Shown piece after piece: positions 1 through 7,783 of a stretch of DNA of 64,000 nucleotides (the first letter of the stretch is position 1; each line of letters opens with the position of its first letter). A model generated the notes under the pieces. The model made no database searches, had not been told where the DNA came from, and saw only the letters and a program-made list of their open reading frames with translations. The DNA comes from Nodularia spumigena CCY9414 (lineage in GTDB: Bacteria > Cyanobacteriota > Cyanobacteriia > Cyanobacteriales > Nostocaceae): positions 5,184,855 to 5,248,854 of the forward strand of contig NZ_CP007203.1 in assembly GCF_000340565.2 (NCBI RefSeq), given 5' to 3'. Both the position numbers and the translations under genes were made by a program.

Positions 1-100
1 TGAACCGACCTTTGGTCAAAACATCATTTTTCATTTAATCTGGCCTTTTCCTGTAAGTAGGTTAACAGAAAAATTTAAAGGTATGTAAAGAAAAGTTAAC

Positions 101-745
101 CTAATTGGCTTTGTTAAATTTAGTACGTTCTGTCCGGTGTTTTCCTTTTTTACCTCTGGTTTCAACACCATCCATAACTGCATACGCTAGTTCTAATTCA
201 TCCTCAAACATTTTTCCAGCAATTTCATCTCGTTTAAGATGTTGCCATTCTAATTCAATTGGATTCATTTCCGAGCAATATTTAGGAAGGAAAAACATAT
301 ATAAACCCATTTGTTCCCACTTTGTCCATAATGCCTGAACTTCTTTACAACAATGTATTGGTCCATTATCTTGAACTATGACTCTCATTCGTTTACTTTC
401 AGATGCTTCTTGCGCCTCTTGTTCCATCATTTTGATGTAAGAACTGCGCTTAACTCCTCCAATTACTAGACCATAAATAAAGCTAATTAATGGCTGAAAT
501 AGCCCAATAATACTGATTCTGCGTCCACGTCTTTTTGTTTGTTCGAGCTTTTTTTGTTCTCCTTTTTGATAGTATGTATAACCTGAATCACTCCAAGCTG
601 AAAATCCTGATTCATCCAAATATTTTAGGTCTATTTCTCCACTAGCCGCAGCCAGTTCTAACATATCCATATCTGCTTGTTTATTTGCACGAGTCACTGG
701 ATCTTGTTTTGCTTGATGACTTATTCTTATCCGCTTCCAAATCAC
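101..745 (-). CDS. IS630 transposase, DDE catalytic frame (OrfB)
   Basis: This 214-residue frame is the RNase H-like catalytic domain. The acidic triad is visible: Asp in YLDESGF near residue 43, Asp in VIQDNGPIH near 124, and Glu in MNPIELEW near 163, with the roughly 35-residue spacing between the last two that is typical of the family. The listed start is a GTG overlapping the upstream stop. Expression by -1 frameshifting from OrfA at the A9 tract is more likely than independent initiation. The basic C-terminal tail is also family-like. Confidence 0.85.
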   Translation of the reverse strand: MIWKRIRISHQAKQDPVTRANKQADMDMLELAAASGEIDLKYLDESGFSAWSDSGYTYYQKGEQKKLEQTKRRGRRISIIGLFQPLISFIYGLVIGGVKRSSYIKMMEQEAQEASESKRMRVIVQDNGPIHCCKEVQALWTKWEQMGLYMFFLPKYCSEMNPIELEWQHLKRDEIAGKMFEDELELAYAVMDGVETRGKKGKHRTERTKFNKAN

Positions 746-1149
746 CCCTTTTTTTTTAGTCCCCGTCTGATTGTGTTGGTACTTACTTTTATCCCACGCT
801 CTTTATCCAGTTTTTCTGCTAATTGCTTACTGTTATAAGTTTGTGCTTCTTCTTTCAAGCATTTTTCTAAATATTCAATGTCAGCTTCCACCAATTTTGG
901 CTTTCTCCCTCGACCTGGTAACTCATGGAGTCCTTCTATTCCTTCTTTTTCCCACTTATTCAACACGACTCTTACTGTTTGCTCTCCCCAATCAAAGTGA
1001 GCCGCTATTTTTTCCACATACCAACCATCTGCATTTAATCTGATTACTTCAGCTCTATCTTTTACTTTCTGCGGTACTTTCGCTGTTCTCAGGTCAAACA
1101 ACTCTCTATCTTGTTTTTTTGTCAGGAATATCCTTAACCTTGACCCCAT
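742..1149 (-). CDS. IS630 transposase, N-terminal helix-turn-helix frame (OrfA)
   Basis: This 135-residue frame holds the DNA-binding part of the transposase. It has a helix-turn-helix region around residues 35-75 (EVIRLNADGWYVEKIAAHF) followed by a second helical segment, the usual paired arrangement in IS630 proteins. The frame ends on a TGA at 742-744, just after a run of nine A on the coding strand (complement of 749-757). That run is a likely slippage site joining this frame to the catalytic one by a -1 shift. The start is the ATG at 1149. Confidence 0.8.
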   Translation of the reverse strand: MGSRLRIFLTKKQDRELFDLRTAKVPQKVKDRAEVIRLNADGWYVEKIAAHFDWGEQTVRVVLNKWEKEGIEGLHELPGRGRKPKLVEADIEYLEKCLKEEAQTYNSKQLAEKLDKERGIKVSTNTIRRGLKKKG

Positions 1150-1225
1150 ATTTACATCACCCTAATATATGTTTTTCCGTATTTACTTATCTTTACACAC
1201 CTTTAATTTTTTTTGTTTACCTACT

Positions 1226-2225
1226 TATACCCCCACGGCTTACAGACACGCTTTGCTGCTACGCAAAAGTTAAAAGACCTTTTTATCTGCTGACTTTTTT
1301 GGTCATGAGGAAAGATTATCGTATAACCTCACCCTCTAGCCCCCTTTCCGACTAGAGAAGGGGGAAATTTTCAAATATCTCTCCTTACAGGTGAGAACTT
1401 TGGAGAGGGGTTGTTCAGTTTCCATGAAAAGTCAGTTTTATTTGTAGCTTTATCCCAAGGGGAGACGCTGCGCGTAAAGCCCTGCGGGTGTCCTAGACAA
1501 CGACTTGTTGTCAGATAGTCGGTCACTTCTGCTTAACTACACTAGCACCGAAACGAATGCCTTGAGGCAGGGTTTCTGTTTTAGGCTAAGGAAGCCGACT
1601 CACCCTTACGGTCAGCCGCTTTGGATCTACCAACCTCCGACTGCAAAATCATCTGGTGAGTTCTTCTGGGTACAAGCCCCTTCAACTAGCCCAACTTAAT
1701 AGATTACACCTGATTGGAATTGAGCAACTCTAGGTAATTACGCAACGAGTTTTTGAAAGGCTGGGTGGGAATAACTCTCCACGTAGACCACAAGCGCTAC
1801 CAAGGGCAACCACAAGTGTTTGATTGTCTAGATTTCAGGTACTTGTTTTACACCATAAGTCTCTGATGTGTAAGTAGGATAAACTGCCCATAAGCCCGAT
1901 TTTCCTATATGTAGAATCGGTAAAAATCAGGTAAGCAGCTTAACAAGCAGTTAGGGCCAACCTTCTCTCCATTATTGTAGATTTAGTACGTACTACCAGG
2001 AAATAAATCCGGATCCAGAATTGGCCAATTAGTATAGCATTTAAACAGTGACCACCTAGAGTTACTCAACCAACAGCTACTGCTACAATCGGGACACAAC
2101 TGAGTGCTGAGTGCTAATTCCTGAGTCCTGAGAAAGGAAGAAACTTTCATTTTTTCTTTTTTGGAGACACTAGAAAAAGTAGTCCACTTTTCGTAACAAA
2201 GCAGATTTAGATTGGTGGCAGTATT
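1226..2225. other. Long spacer, no confident gene; possible decayed element at 1500-1700
   Basis: No convincing gene lies in this 1 kb. The stretch 1230-1480 holds cyanobacterial dispersed-repeat material (AAGGGGAGACGCTGCGCG near 1456). A 64-residue plus-strand frame at 1505-1699 does not look like an ordinary protein. Its sequence resembles, from memory only, the region just downstream of tnpB genes in Nostoc IS200/IS605 elements. From 1750 to 2200 the sequence has no features I can name, apart from the likely promoter region of the gene at 2226. Confidence 0.35.
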
Positions 2226-3113
2226 ATGTTGATGTTAGCTCAATTCCAGAGCTTGTATCCCCACGGCAGTATTATTACTGAATTAGTGCAAATTTTTCAA
2301 GGGAAATATATTGTCCGATGCTCACTGGAAATTGAAAATGTTACCCGTGCTACTGGTATGGCAGGGGCAGAAACCGTAGAAGTAGCAGAAGACAAAGCCA
2401 TAACTAGAGCATTAATGGTTTTGGGCATCAGCAATTCTCCAGAGGGATCGGTAGAAGTTGCTCCCCAAGCAACATCCCCACTACATTTAAATCCGGCCTT
2501 GAACACCCCCAAGGTGAAATTTAATGAACCTCGTCAGGCTAGCAATTCCCCCGTTATAGATGAAGACTTTGGCAGTAGCCAGTGGTCAGCACCCAATGAC
2601 AGAGAAATATCTCTACCGCCTCTGAGCCAACAAAATTTCAACACAGATTCAGGAACAATTCAGGCAAAAAGCGCTGATAACGGCAATACCTACAGCGAAG
2701 ATTTAAATCAAAATGTTCTTCCAAGTCACAACAGACAGCTAGAATTCCACAACCCAGTTGAAAAACGGGAAACAATACCTGATAATCAGCTGGAACATGA
2801 GGCATTTTCGGGAAATTTTGCCAGTAATGTCACACCATTTACACCCCGCAATTATAGTTCACCAGACAATGTGAGTAATCTCACAGGGGTAGGTAAGAAG
2901 AATAAGAGTAAGATTCGTGAACCAGTGGATTTGTCTGATGTCATTGCCAAAACGGATGTCGAACTTCAGCGCTTAGGCTGGACAGCAGAACAGGGGAGAG
3001 AGCATTTAATTCAAACCTACGGTAAGCGGGGACGCACTTTGCTAACCGAAGAAGAATTGCACGATTTTCTCCAACATCTGGAGTCTCAACCAGACCCAGT
3101 AGCGGGATTTTGA
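2226..3113 (+). CDS. Conserved cyanobacterial hypothetical protein
   Basis: I do not recognise a function for this 295-residue protein. Residues 1-75 form a compact folded domain (AQFQSLYPHGSIITELVQIF, then a segment ending near ALMVLGI). Residues 80-235 are Ser/Asn/Pro/Gln-rich and probably disordered. Residues 238-290 form a second helical domain with LSDVIAKTDVELQRLGW and a Glu-rich end. The architecture, two small domains joined by a low-complexity linker, recalls adaptor or DNA-associated proteins, but that is inference. ATG at 2226 is one of two nearby Met codons (the other is two codons later). It is a single-gene unit with about 1 kb of non-coding DNA upstream. Confidence 0.75.
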   Translation: MLMLAQFQSLYPHGSIITELVQIFQGKYIVRCSLEIENVTRATGMAGAETVEVAEDKAITRALMVLGISNSPEGSVEVAPQATSPLHLNPALNTPKVKFNEPRQASNSPVIDEDFGSSQWSAPNDREISLPPLSQQNFNTDSGTIQAKSADNGNTYSEDLNQNVLPSHNRQLEFHNPVEKRETIPDNQLEHEAFSGNFASNVTPFTPRNYSSPDNVSNLTGVGKKNKSKIREPVDLSDVIAKTDVELQRLGWTAEQGREHLIQTYGKRGRTLLTEEELHDFLQHLESQPDPVAGF

Positions 3114-3327
3114 TCAGGAAGTGGTCTGTGGTCCGTGGTCTGTGGGGAGAAGAGGAACGGGGGCAGGGGGCAGGGGGCAGGGGAGAAGAGGAACGGTTGT
3201 TAAGTAACCGGAAGTTTTAAAGTAATTTCTCACTCCCCCTTGCTCCGGTGCTCCGGTGCGCCCCTGCTTCTTCTGGGGAGTGGGGACTTGGGAGTGGGGA
3301 ATTTTCGCCCCTACCTATTCGGTGTAA

Positions 3328-3383
3328 GGGCGGGTTTATTCAGAATTTCTACCAACCACAGACTCACTGCTTAAACCCGCCCC
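3328..3383. repeat. Dispersed palindromic repeat with GGGCGGGTTT ends
   Basis: GGGCGGGTTTA at 3328-3338 faces AAACCCGCCCC at 3373-3383. The interior (AGAATTTC, CAGACT) is shared with a second copy at 17152-17207, so this is a dispersed family and not a one-off hairpin. It lies between two convergent genes and could fold into a terminator-like stem. Confidence 0.7.
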
Positions 3384-3385
3384 TA

Positions 3386-3467
3386 CCTATTCCCTATTCC
3401 CTATTCCCTATTCCCTATTCCCTACTGCCTACTCCCTACTCCCTACTGCCTACTCCCTACTCCCTAG
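3386..3467. repeat. Heptameric tandem repeat array overlapping the clpP stop
   Basis: About eleven head-to-tail copies of a 7-mer drift from CCTATTC to CCTACTC/CCTACTG. The final copy contains the clpP stop codon (complement of 3464-3466), so the array touches the coding end. Short tandemly repeated repetitive sequences of 7 bp are characteristic of heterocystous cyanobacteria. Confidence 0.85.
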
Positions 3468-4075
3468 TGATTGAGAACAGGAACCGGACGGCTACCAGCA
3501 GCGTGACGGTCAATAACTTGGTCAATCAAGCCATATTCCTTCGCTTCCTCTGGAGACATAAAAAAGTCGCGTTCGGTATCTTCAGCAATCCGCTCAATTG
3601 GTTGACCAGTATGTTCAGCTAAATATTCATTTAGCCGTTGCTTGTGGTATAGTATCTCGCGCGCTTGAATTTCAATATCAGTGGCTTGTCCCTGAGCGCC
3701 ACCCAAGGGTTGATGAATCATAATCCGAGAGTGGGGTAGACTCATTCGCTTACCCTTAGCACCAGCACTGAGGAGGAAAGCGCCCATACTTGCTCCTAGT
3801 CCGGTACAAATAGTACAGACATCAGGACGGATGTGCTTCATGGTGTCAAAAATACCCATACCAGCCATTACCGAACCACCGGGAGAATTAATATACAAAT
3901 AAATGTCTTTCTCCGAGTCTTCAGAATCCAAGAATAGCAGTTGGGCAACAATCAAATTTGCAATTTCGTTATCAACCTGTTGTCCCAAAAATATGATGCG
4001 CTCACGCAAAAGTCGTGAGTAGATATCAAAGGCGCGTTCGCCTCGACCCGATTGTTCAACAACGATAGGAATCAT
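3464..4075 (-). CDS. clpP: ATP-dependent Clp protease proteolytic subunit ClpP
   Basis: ClpP is the serine peptidase ring of the Clp protease; it degrades unfolded substrates delivered by ClpC or ClpX. From the ATG at 4075 the protein is 203 residues, the normal ClpP length. The triad is intact: Ser96 (GLGASMGAF), His121 ([10 protein letters not shown]) and Asp170 (ERDFFM). An upstream in-frame ATG at 4162 would add 29 residues not seen in the family. I prefer 4075 because the sequence from [20 protein letters not shown] matches the usual N terminus of a cyanobacterial ClpP paralogue. No second clp gene is adjacent. Confidence 0.95.
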   Translation of the reverse strand: MIPIVVEQSGRGERAFDIYSRLLRERIIFLGQQVDNEIANLIVAQLLFLDSEDSEKDIYLYINSPGGSVMAGMGIFDTMKHIRPDVCTICTGLGASMGAFLLSAGAKGKRMSLPHSRIMIHQPLGGAQGQATDIEIQAREILYHKQRLNEYLAEHTGQPIERIAEDTERDFFMSPEEAKEYGLIDQVIDRHAAGSRPVPVLNH

Positions 4076-4694
4076 GCAGCGTGCTTGTAGGTATTTTAAT
4101 TTTACATCTATCTTATCGGCTTGATACTCGTCCTGCCTAAAGGCTAAGAGATTCTTGCTCACTTCTGAAATCCGCCCACGCCCTGCGCCCGTACCCTTCG
4201 GGAAGCTTCTCCCAAGGGAGACGCTTCGCGAACGCTAACGACTGACGCTCACGGCGAAGCCTGTTCCCCTACGAATTCAGTCAACGCCTGATTGCTGTTT
4301 TTGACGAAAATTCCGCTAATTTCTCCTCTACTTGATAGATAAAAAAATTATCCTAGGCACTTTTTATAGAAGATAAACGTCTAAAGATATATCGACCTAT
4401 GGTCAGGGAGAAAAAAATTAAAAAATAAACCAGTGATGTCTACGACAAGACTTTGTTTTGCCGGAAAATTTGTGCATCTACACTAAACCCTAGATATGAG
4501 GGTTTAGTACAGACCATTTGACTAAGTGTATTTACAGTAAATTGATGTCAACTATTGGTAACTTCTTAAACATTTTCAGCTTCTTGTTGATTAATGATCC
4601 GGTAAATTTTGTCAATTCCGGTAAACCAATAGCAAGGCGTGTATTTACAGAAATCTATCCAACTTGAAGTGCTATTAACAAAGGGATACCTGCC
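4076..4694. other. Spacer with dispersed repeat and a hairpin
   Basis: The stretch 4180-4262 is a GC-rich dispersed repeat (GGGAGACGCTTCGCGAACG and its partial inverse) also seen near 21290, 23270 and 53580. At 4483-4507 there is a perfect 9-bp stem, CTAAACCCT/AGGGTTTAG, with a 7-nt loop and no following T run, so it is not an obvious terminator. The rest is AT-rich and should hold the clpP promoter. No gene is recognised apart from the short frame at 4695. Confidence 0.5.
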
Positions 4695-4850
4695 ATGCCT
4701 GAAAAACTTGTGCAAGCCGCCATAATTACCTTTTTACTCCACCTGATAGCAGCCCTTAGCCCTAATTATCGAATTCAAACAAGGGCAAACTCATCGGCAC
4801 AGGAAACGCCAGTCACAATTGTGAGCTTACTATTACGCTCTTTCAATTGA
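4695..4850 (+). CDS. Possible small protein, 51 residues
   Basis: An ATG-to-TGA frame encodes 51 residues. It starts MPEKLVQAAIITFLLHLIAA, a plausible hydrophobic or signal segment, and then has a polar tail ending SLLLRSFN. I do not recognise it. It ends 12 bp before the stop codon of the tnpB remnant on the other strand. No strong ribosome site precedes it. It may be a chance frame. Confidence 0.25.
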   Translation: MPEKLVQAAIITFLLHLIAALSPNYRIQTRANSSAQETPVTIVSLLLRSFN

Positions 4851-4861
4851 CACTCCCCGGT

Positions 4862-5017
4862 CTAAAGAAACGGGGATTCTACTTTCACCCTAGCTACTTG
4901 CTCAACCAGGGTTTCCCCAGGTAGAGTAGAGGTTGCTAGTCCAGTAGCGTTACTTTGGGACTGCCCATCCCTAGCTTTTGCAAGATTCAAAATATTTTTG
5001 GCAGCATTCACATCTCT
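4862..5017 (-). pseudogene. 3' end of an IS200/IS605-type tnpB, truncated
   Basis: Read on the minus strand, this stretch gives the last ~51 codons of a TnpB-type RNA-guided nuclease: [15 protein letters not shown], the conserved end of the RuvC-III/zinc-ribbon region, then a variable tail and a TAG (complement of 4862-4864). Just outside is CTCCCCGGTCTAAAG followed by ACGGGGATTC, the hairpin found at the right end of such elements. Everything upstream of RDVNAA is missing: at about 5017 the sequence switches abruptly to a DUF255 gene on the other strand. Confidence 0.75.
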
Positions 5018-5193
5018 TTAAAGCTGTCATAGATTTAGCTTTGGGGGGTATTTATGACCATGTGGGTGGTGGCTTTCACCGTTATACTGTTGATCCCACT
5101 TGGATAGTGCCTCACTTTGAAAAGATGCTTGATGATAATGGTCAAATTGTGGAGTATATAGTTTTACAGAATAATAAGACGGTGATTATATAA
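5018..5193 (+). pseudogene. Fragment of a DUF255/YyaL-type thioredoxin-domain gene
   Basis: The frame contains [20 protein letters not shown] and [15 protein letters not shown], a core signature of the roughly 690-residue DUF255 (spermatogenesis-associated protein 20-like) family. Only about 48 of those residues remain. The 5' side is cut by the tnpB remnant and the 3' side runs into an unrelated tail (LQNNKTVII) before the stop at 5191-5193. It has no proper start codon and is a relic that cannot encode a working protein. Confidence 0.8.
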
Positions 5194-5196
5194 AAA

Positions 5197-5802
5197 ATGA
5201 TGAGTATAAAGCATAATCAGTCACTCAGCAGTCTTATTTTGGCGGGTGGAAAGAGTTCTCGCATGGGTGAGGATAAAGCCTTGATTTCTGTTGGGGGGAT
5301 GCCTTTGTTGCAGTTAGTTTGTAGTGTTGCATCAAGTTGTACAGATAATGTTTATGTAGTCACCCCTTGGCCAGAACGCTATGAACAGTTAGTATTACCT
5401 CGTTGCCAATTCATTCGGGAATTACGTTTATCCCCTTCTTCTTCCCACGGACCATTGGTAGGATTTGCTCAAGGGTTGGCGCAGGTACAAACTGATTGGG
5501 TTTTGTTACTAGCTTGTGATTTACCTCGGTTACGGGTTGAGGTGTTGCAAGGATGGGCGAGTGAACTTAATAGTGTACCGGATGAAGCGATCGCCACTTT
5601 GGTTCATAATACTAAAGGCTGGGAACCTCTATGTGGTTTTTATCGCCGTCGCTGTTTACCACAACTTTTAGATTTTGTCAATCAAGGGGGGCGATCATTC
5701 CAGCAGTGGCTGAATCAGCATCCCATACAAGTTTTGTCCTTACCAGCATCAGAGATGTTATTTAACTGTAATACACCAGAAGATTTGGCTTTGCTCAAAT
5801 AA
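5197..5802 (+). CDS. mobA: Molybdenum cofactor guanylyltransferase MobA
   Basis: MobA transfers GMP from GTP to molybdopterin to form the guanine dinucleotide cofactor. The protein has 201 residues, the usual size. The N-terminal nucleotide-binding loop reads LILAGGKSSRMGEDKA (residues 13-28) with the expected Lys27. The Asp of LACDLP near residue 108 is the metal-binding position of this nucleotidyltransferase fold. Two adjacent ATG codons (5197 and 5200) could start it. It follows the DUF255 relic by 3 bp, so its original promoter may have been disrupted. No other molybdopterin genes are nearby. Confidence 0.92.
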   Translation: MMSIKHNQSLSSLILAGGKSSRMGEDKALISVGGMPLLQLVCSVASSCTDNVYVVTPWPERYEQLVLPRCQFIRELRLSPSSSHGPLVGFAQGLAQVQTDWVLLLACDLPRLRVEVLQGWASELNSVPDEAIATLVHNTKGWEPLCGFYRRRCLPQLLDFVNQGGRSFQQWLNQHPIQVLSLPASEMLFNCNTPEDLALLK

Positions 5803-5924
5803 AAATCTCATTCTCACAAAAATATGGAAAAAAATAATATTTGTCGTCTATAAAACATGAATTTTGGAATTATTACTGTATACTGATTGTATAGCTTTTT
5901 TCAATAAACCTTGTATAGATAATA

Positions 5925-5979
5925 GCGAGTAGAGCAGTCATAGGTTCCTCATGGGATTTTGGCTTGTGTATCTACTCGC
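5925..5979. terminator. Hairpin between convergent mobA and FTR1 genes
   Basis: GCGAGTAGA at 5925-5933 pairs perfectly with TCTACTCGC at 5971-5979, and ATTTTT follows on the plus strand. The loop is long (37 nt), which weakens the case. Its position after mobA and facing the end of the FTR1 gene fits a terminator. Confidence 0.5.
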
Positions 5980-5996
5980 ATTTTTAATGTCTATGT

Positions 5997-6965
5997 TTAT
6001 TCCTTTGCAGAACTCATGGGTTTTTGAGTGACTGAATTATGCTGGGCATTTTGAACACCAGCACTAGTCAGACTGCGGAAATATAGACCTCCGACACTGG
6101 CTAAAAATAGAACATAACTGATTGCCTGTAATAGATACAGATGTTCTCTGTAGCCAAACAAAGATTTGAGAATAATACCGGGGAATTGTTTATCTGGTAA
6201 GATTGCGTCAGTGTTCCACACCATTGGCCCCAAAATGCAAGAGTGGATTTGGCTAAAGTGATCGTAATATAAACAAATATTTTCGGGAGTGCTACTGCTC
6301 AGGGCAAGATTAGCTAAACCTTCATCAAAATGCTTCAACGCAGAAACTACTAACCCAGAAACAATCAACACTAATAAAACGCCCATCACCTGGAAAAACT
6401 GGCGGATGTTGATTTTGACACCCAATTTAAATAGTAAAACTCCGATAGCAGCTGCCCCGATTAAACCAGCAATTGCACCTAAAACGGGGAGTAATCCTTG
6501 TTGAAAATTCGCAGCAATAAATAAAACAGTTTCAAAACCTTCACGGACAACGGCGATTAAAATTAAACTAAACACGCCCCAACCAGCATTGGAGTTTTGT
6601 GTTAGCGCTTGTGTGACTGCTCCTTCAACTTGGGCTTTCATAAATCTGGCTTGTTTAGTCATCCAGATTAGCATCCAACTGAGCATAGCGATCGCCACGA
6701 TACCAAACACAGTTTCTAGCATTGGCTCAACTACTGTGGTGTATTGAGGATTTACTGCCCCTAGTGTTTGAATTAACCAAGTAAATAACACACCGATGAG
6801 GACACTAATCACAATGCCAACAGCAACGCCGGCATATACCCAAGAATTGAGTCGGGATTGGTTGGCTTTTTTGAGTAAAGCTAGGACAATGCCCACAACA
6901 AGGGCAGCTTCTACTCCTTCTCGGAGTGTAATGACAAAAGTTGGTAAAGCAGTGCTGAGATTCAT
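5997..6965 (-). CDS. FTR1/EfeU family iron permease
   Basis: This is an inner-membrane permease that takes up ferric iron made by a partner ferroxidase. The protein is 322 residues with about seven hydrophobic segments. It has the two REXXE iron-ligand motifs that define the family: REGVEA at residues 15-20 and REGFET at 141-146. There is no fused periplasmic domain. The next genes on the same strand are a diiron ferritin-like protein, a lipoprotein and a multicopper oxidase, which together suggest an iron uptake module. The 130-bp spacer to the next gene holds dispersed repeat DNA, so co-transcription is likely but not certain. Confidence 0.92.
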   Translation of the reverse strand: MNLSTALPTFVITLREGVEAALVVGIVLALLKKANQSRLNSWVYAGVAVGIVISVLIGVLFTWLIQTLGAVNPQYTTVVEPMLETVFGIVAIAMLSWMLIWMTKQARFMKAQVEGAVTQALTQNSNAGWGVFSLILIAVVREGFETVLFIAANFQQGLLPVLGAIAGLIGAAAIGVLLFKLGVKINIRQFFQVMGVLLVLIVSGLVVSALKHFDEGLANLALSSSTPENICLYYDHFSQIHSCILGPMVWNTDAILPDKQFPGIILKSLFGYREHLYLLQAISYVLFLASVGGLYFRSLTSAGVQNAQHNSVTQKPMSSAKE

Positions 6966-7097
6966 GATTAGGGAATGGGGAATAGGAGCAGGGGGCAGGG
7001 AGCAGGGGGCGGGTATGGCTACGCCACAATATCATTCAACGAAGAAGGCGGGCAGGATGCCCACCCCACAATTTTAATAAACCCGCCCGTACTACTT

Positions 7098-7535
7098 TTA
7101 GCTGAAGTCGCGGAGCATTTTTTTGAGTTCGAGATTATGCATCTCTTCTTGCCCAATCATCCCACGAGCAAATTCTTCTAGATAAATGCTGGCATTGGTG
7201 ACAGTTTCTAAAAGACTTTTGTACAAATCCAGCGCTTTCTTTTCATGGGATAAGCTTTCTGCCAAAATATCCTTGACTGTGTGCTGGTAAGTTTCTTCCA
7301 TTTGGGCAATTTTGAGAGAGGGATGCCCTTCTAAACCGGTGAGAATTTCTCCTACCTGTTGGGCATGAAGTAGAGACTCACTGGCTTGTGCTTTGAAAAA
7401 ATCTACGATGGGAATGCGATTAGGGCCAGTCACCATCAAGGAATAATGGGTGTAGCGGACTACTCCCGCTAGTTCAAATTCCATGATGGCGTTTAGTAGG
7501 TCGATGGTTTTTTCGTTGTTAAGCTCTTGCATCAT
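7098..7535 (-). CDS. Ferritin-like diiron protein (bacterioferritin-type)
   Basis: The protein is 145 residues and predicted to be a four-helix bundle. Diiron ligands of the ferritin-like type can be seen: Glu19/Glu21 (MEFELAGVVRY), Glu53-x3-His57 (SESLLHAQQ), Glu93 (LAESLSHEK) and Glu130-x2-His133 (GQEEMH). It is a little shorter than classical bacterioferritin (about 155-160). It has no obvious haem-binding Met, so it could be a ferroxidase or iron buffer and not a storage cage. Its place between an FTR1 permease and a periplasmic lipoprotein supports an iron role. It starts at the tandem ATG ATG at 7535. Confidence 0.85.
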   Translation of the reverse strand: MMQELNNEKTIDLLNAIMEFELAGVVRYTHYSLMVTGPNRIPIVDFFKAQASESLLHAQQVGEILTGLEGHPSLKIAQMEETYQHTVKDILAESLSHEKKALDLYKSLLETVTNASIYLEEFARGMIGQEEMHNLELKKMLRDFS

Positions 7536-7711
7536 TTATTTAGTTAAATTTCCGAATGGGGAGTTATCAGTGTTGAGTTAAGAGATATACTTTCTACAGG
7601 TATTCAAAGCCCAAGCTATCTACACTGTGAACCGTTAACTATCGCCTCACTTCTCATTCATTCTAAACTCCTCTCTCTGCATCACCAATTAAGTCAATGC
7701 GATCGCCCCCG

Positions 7712-7780
7712 GCGTGGCTTTGCCAATCGCTTACAGCGTGGCTTTGCCAATCGCCTACAGATCGGCTTTGCCTATCACCT
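7712..7780. repeat. Imperfect ~24-bp direct repeat
   Basis: The unit GCGTGGCTTTGCCAATCGC occurs at about 7713 and 7737, with a degenerate third copy (GATCGGCTTTGCCTATC) at about 7759. The copies lie in the spacer between the HHH lipoprotein gene and the ferritin-like gene. The Ser/Trp-rich frames that cross it are artefacts of the repeat. Confidence 0.7.
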
Positions 7781-7783
7781 GAC

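Larger units (their letters stand above)
56..1225 (-). mobile_element. IS630-type insertion sequence, complete
   Basis: The element is about 1.17 kb. Its ends are imperfect inverted repeats of about 45 bp: the left end (56-101) and the reverse complement of the right end (1182-1225) both begin AGTAGGT and share a TTAAAGG block. A TA dinucleotide lies directly outside each end (54-55 and 1226-1227), as expected for the IS630/Tc1-mariner group, which duplicates TA. Two overlapping minus-strand frames encode the transposase. The ends and all three catalytic acidic residues are present, so it may still be active. Confidence 0.85.

Noticed and set aside
1505-1699. A 64-residue plus-strand gene
   Set aside because: Composition is not protein-like, no ribosome site, and the DNA looks like the tail of a mobile element.
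3386-3467. CRISPR array
   Set aside because: Units are 7 bp, head to tail, with no spacers and no cas genes.
3248-3622. A 124-residue plus-strand gene with repeated PYSL
   Set aside because: It is a translation of the heptamer array and then antisense to clpP.
4978-5193. A short functional thioredoxin-domain gene
   Set aside because: It lacks the N-terminal domain and start; the first 13 codons are antisense to the tnpB relic and the last residues are foreign.
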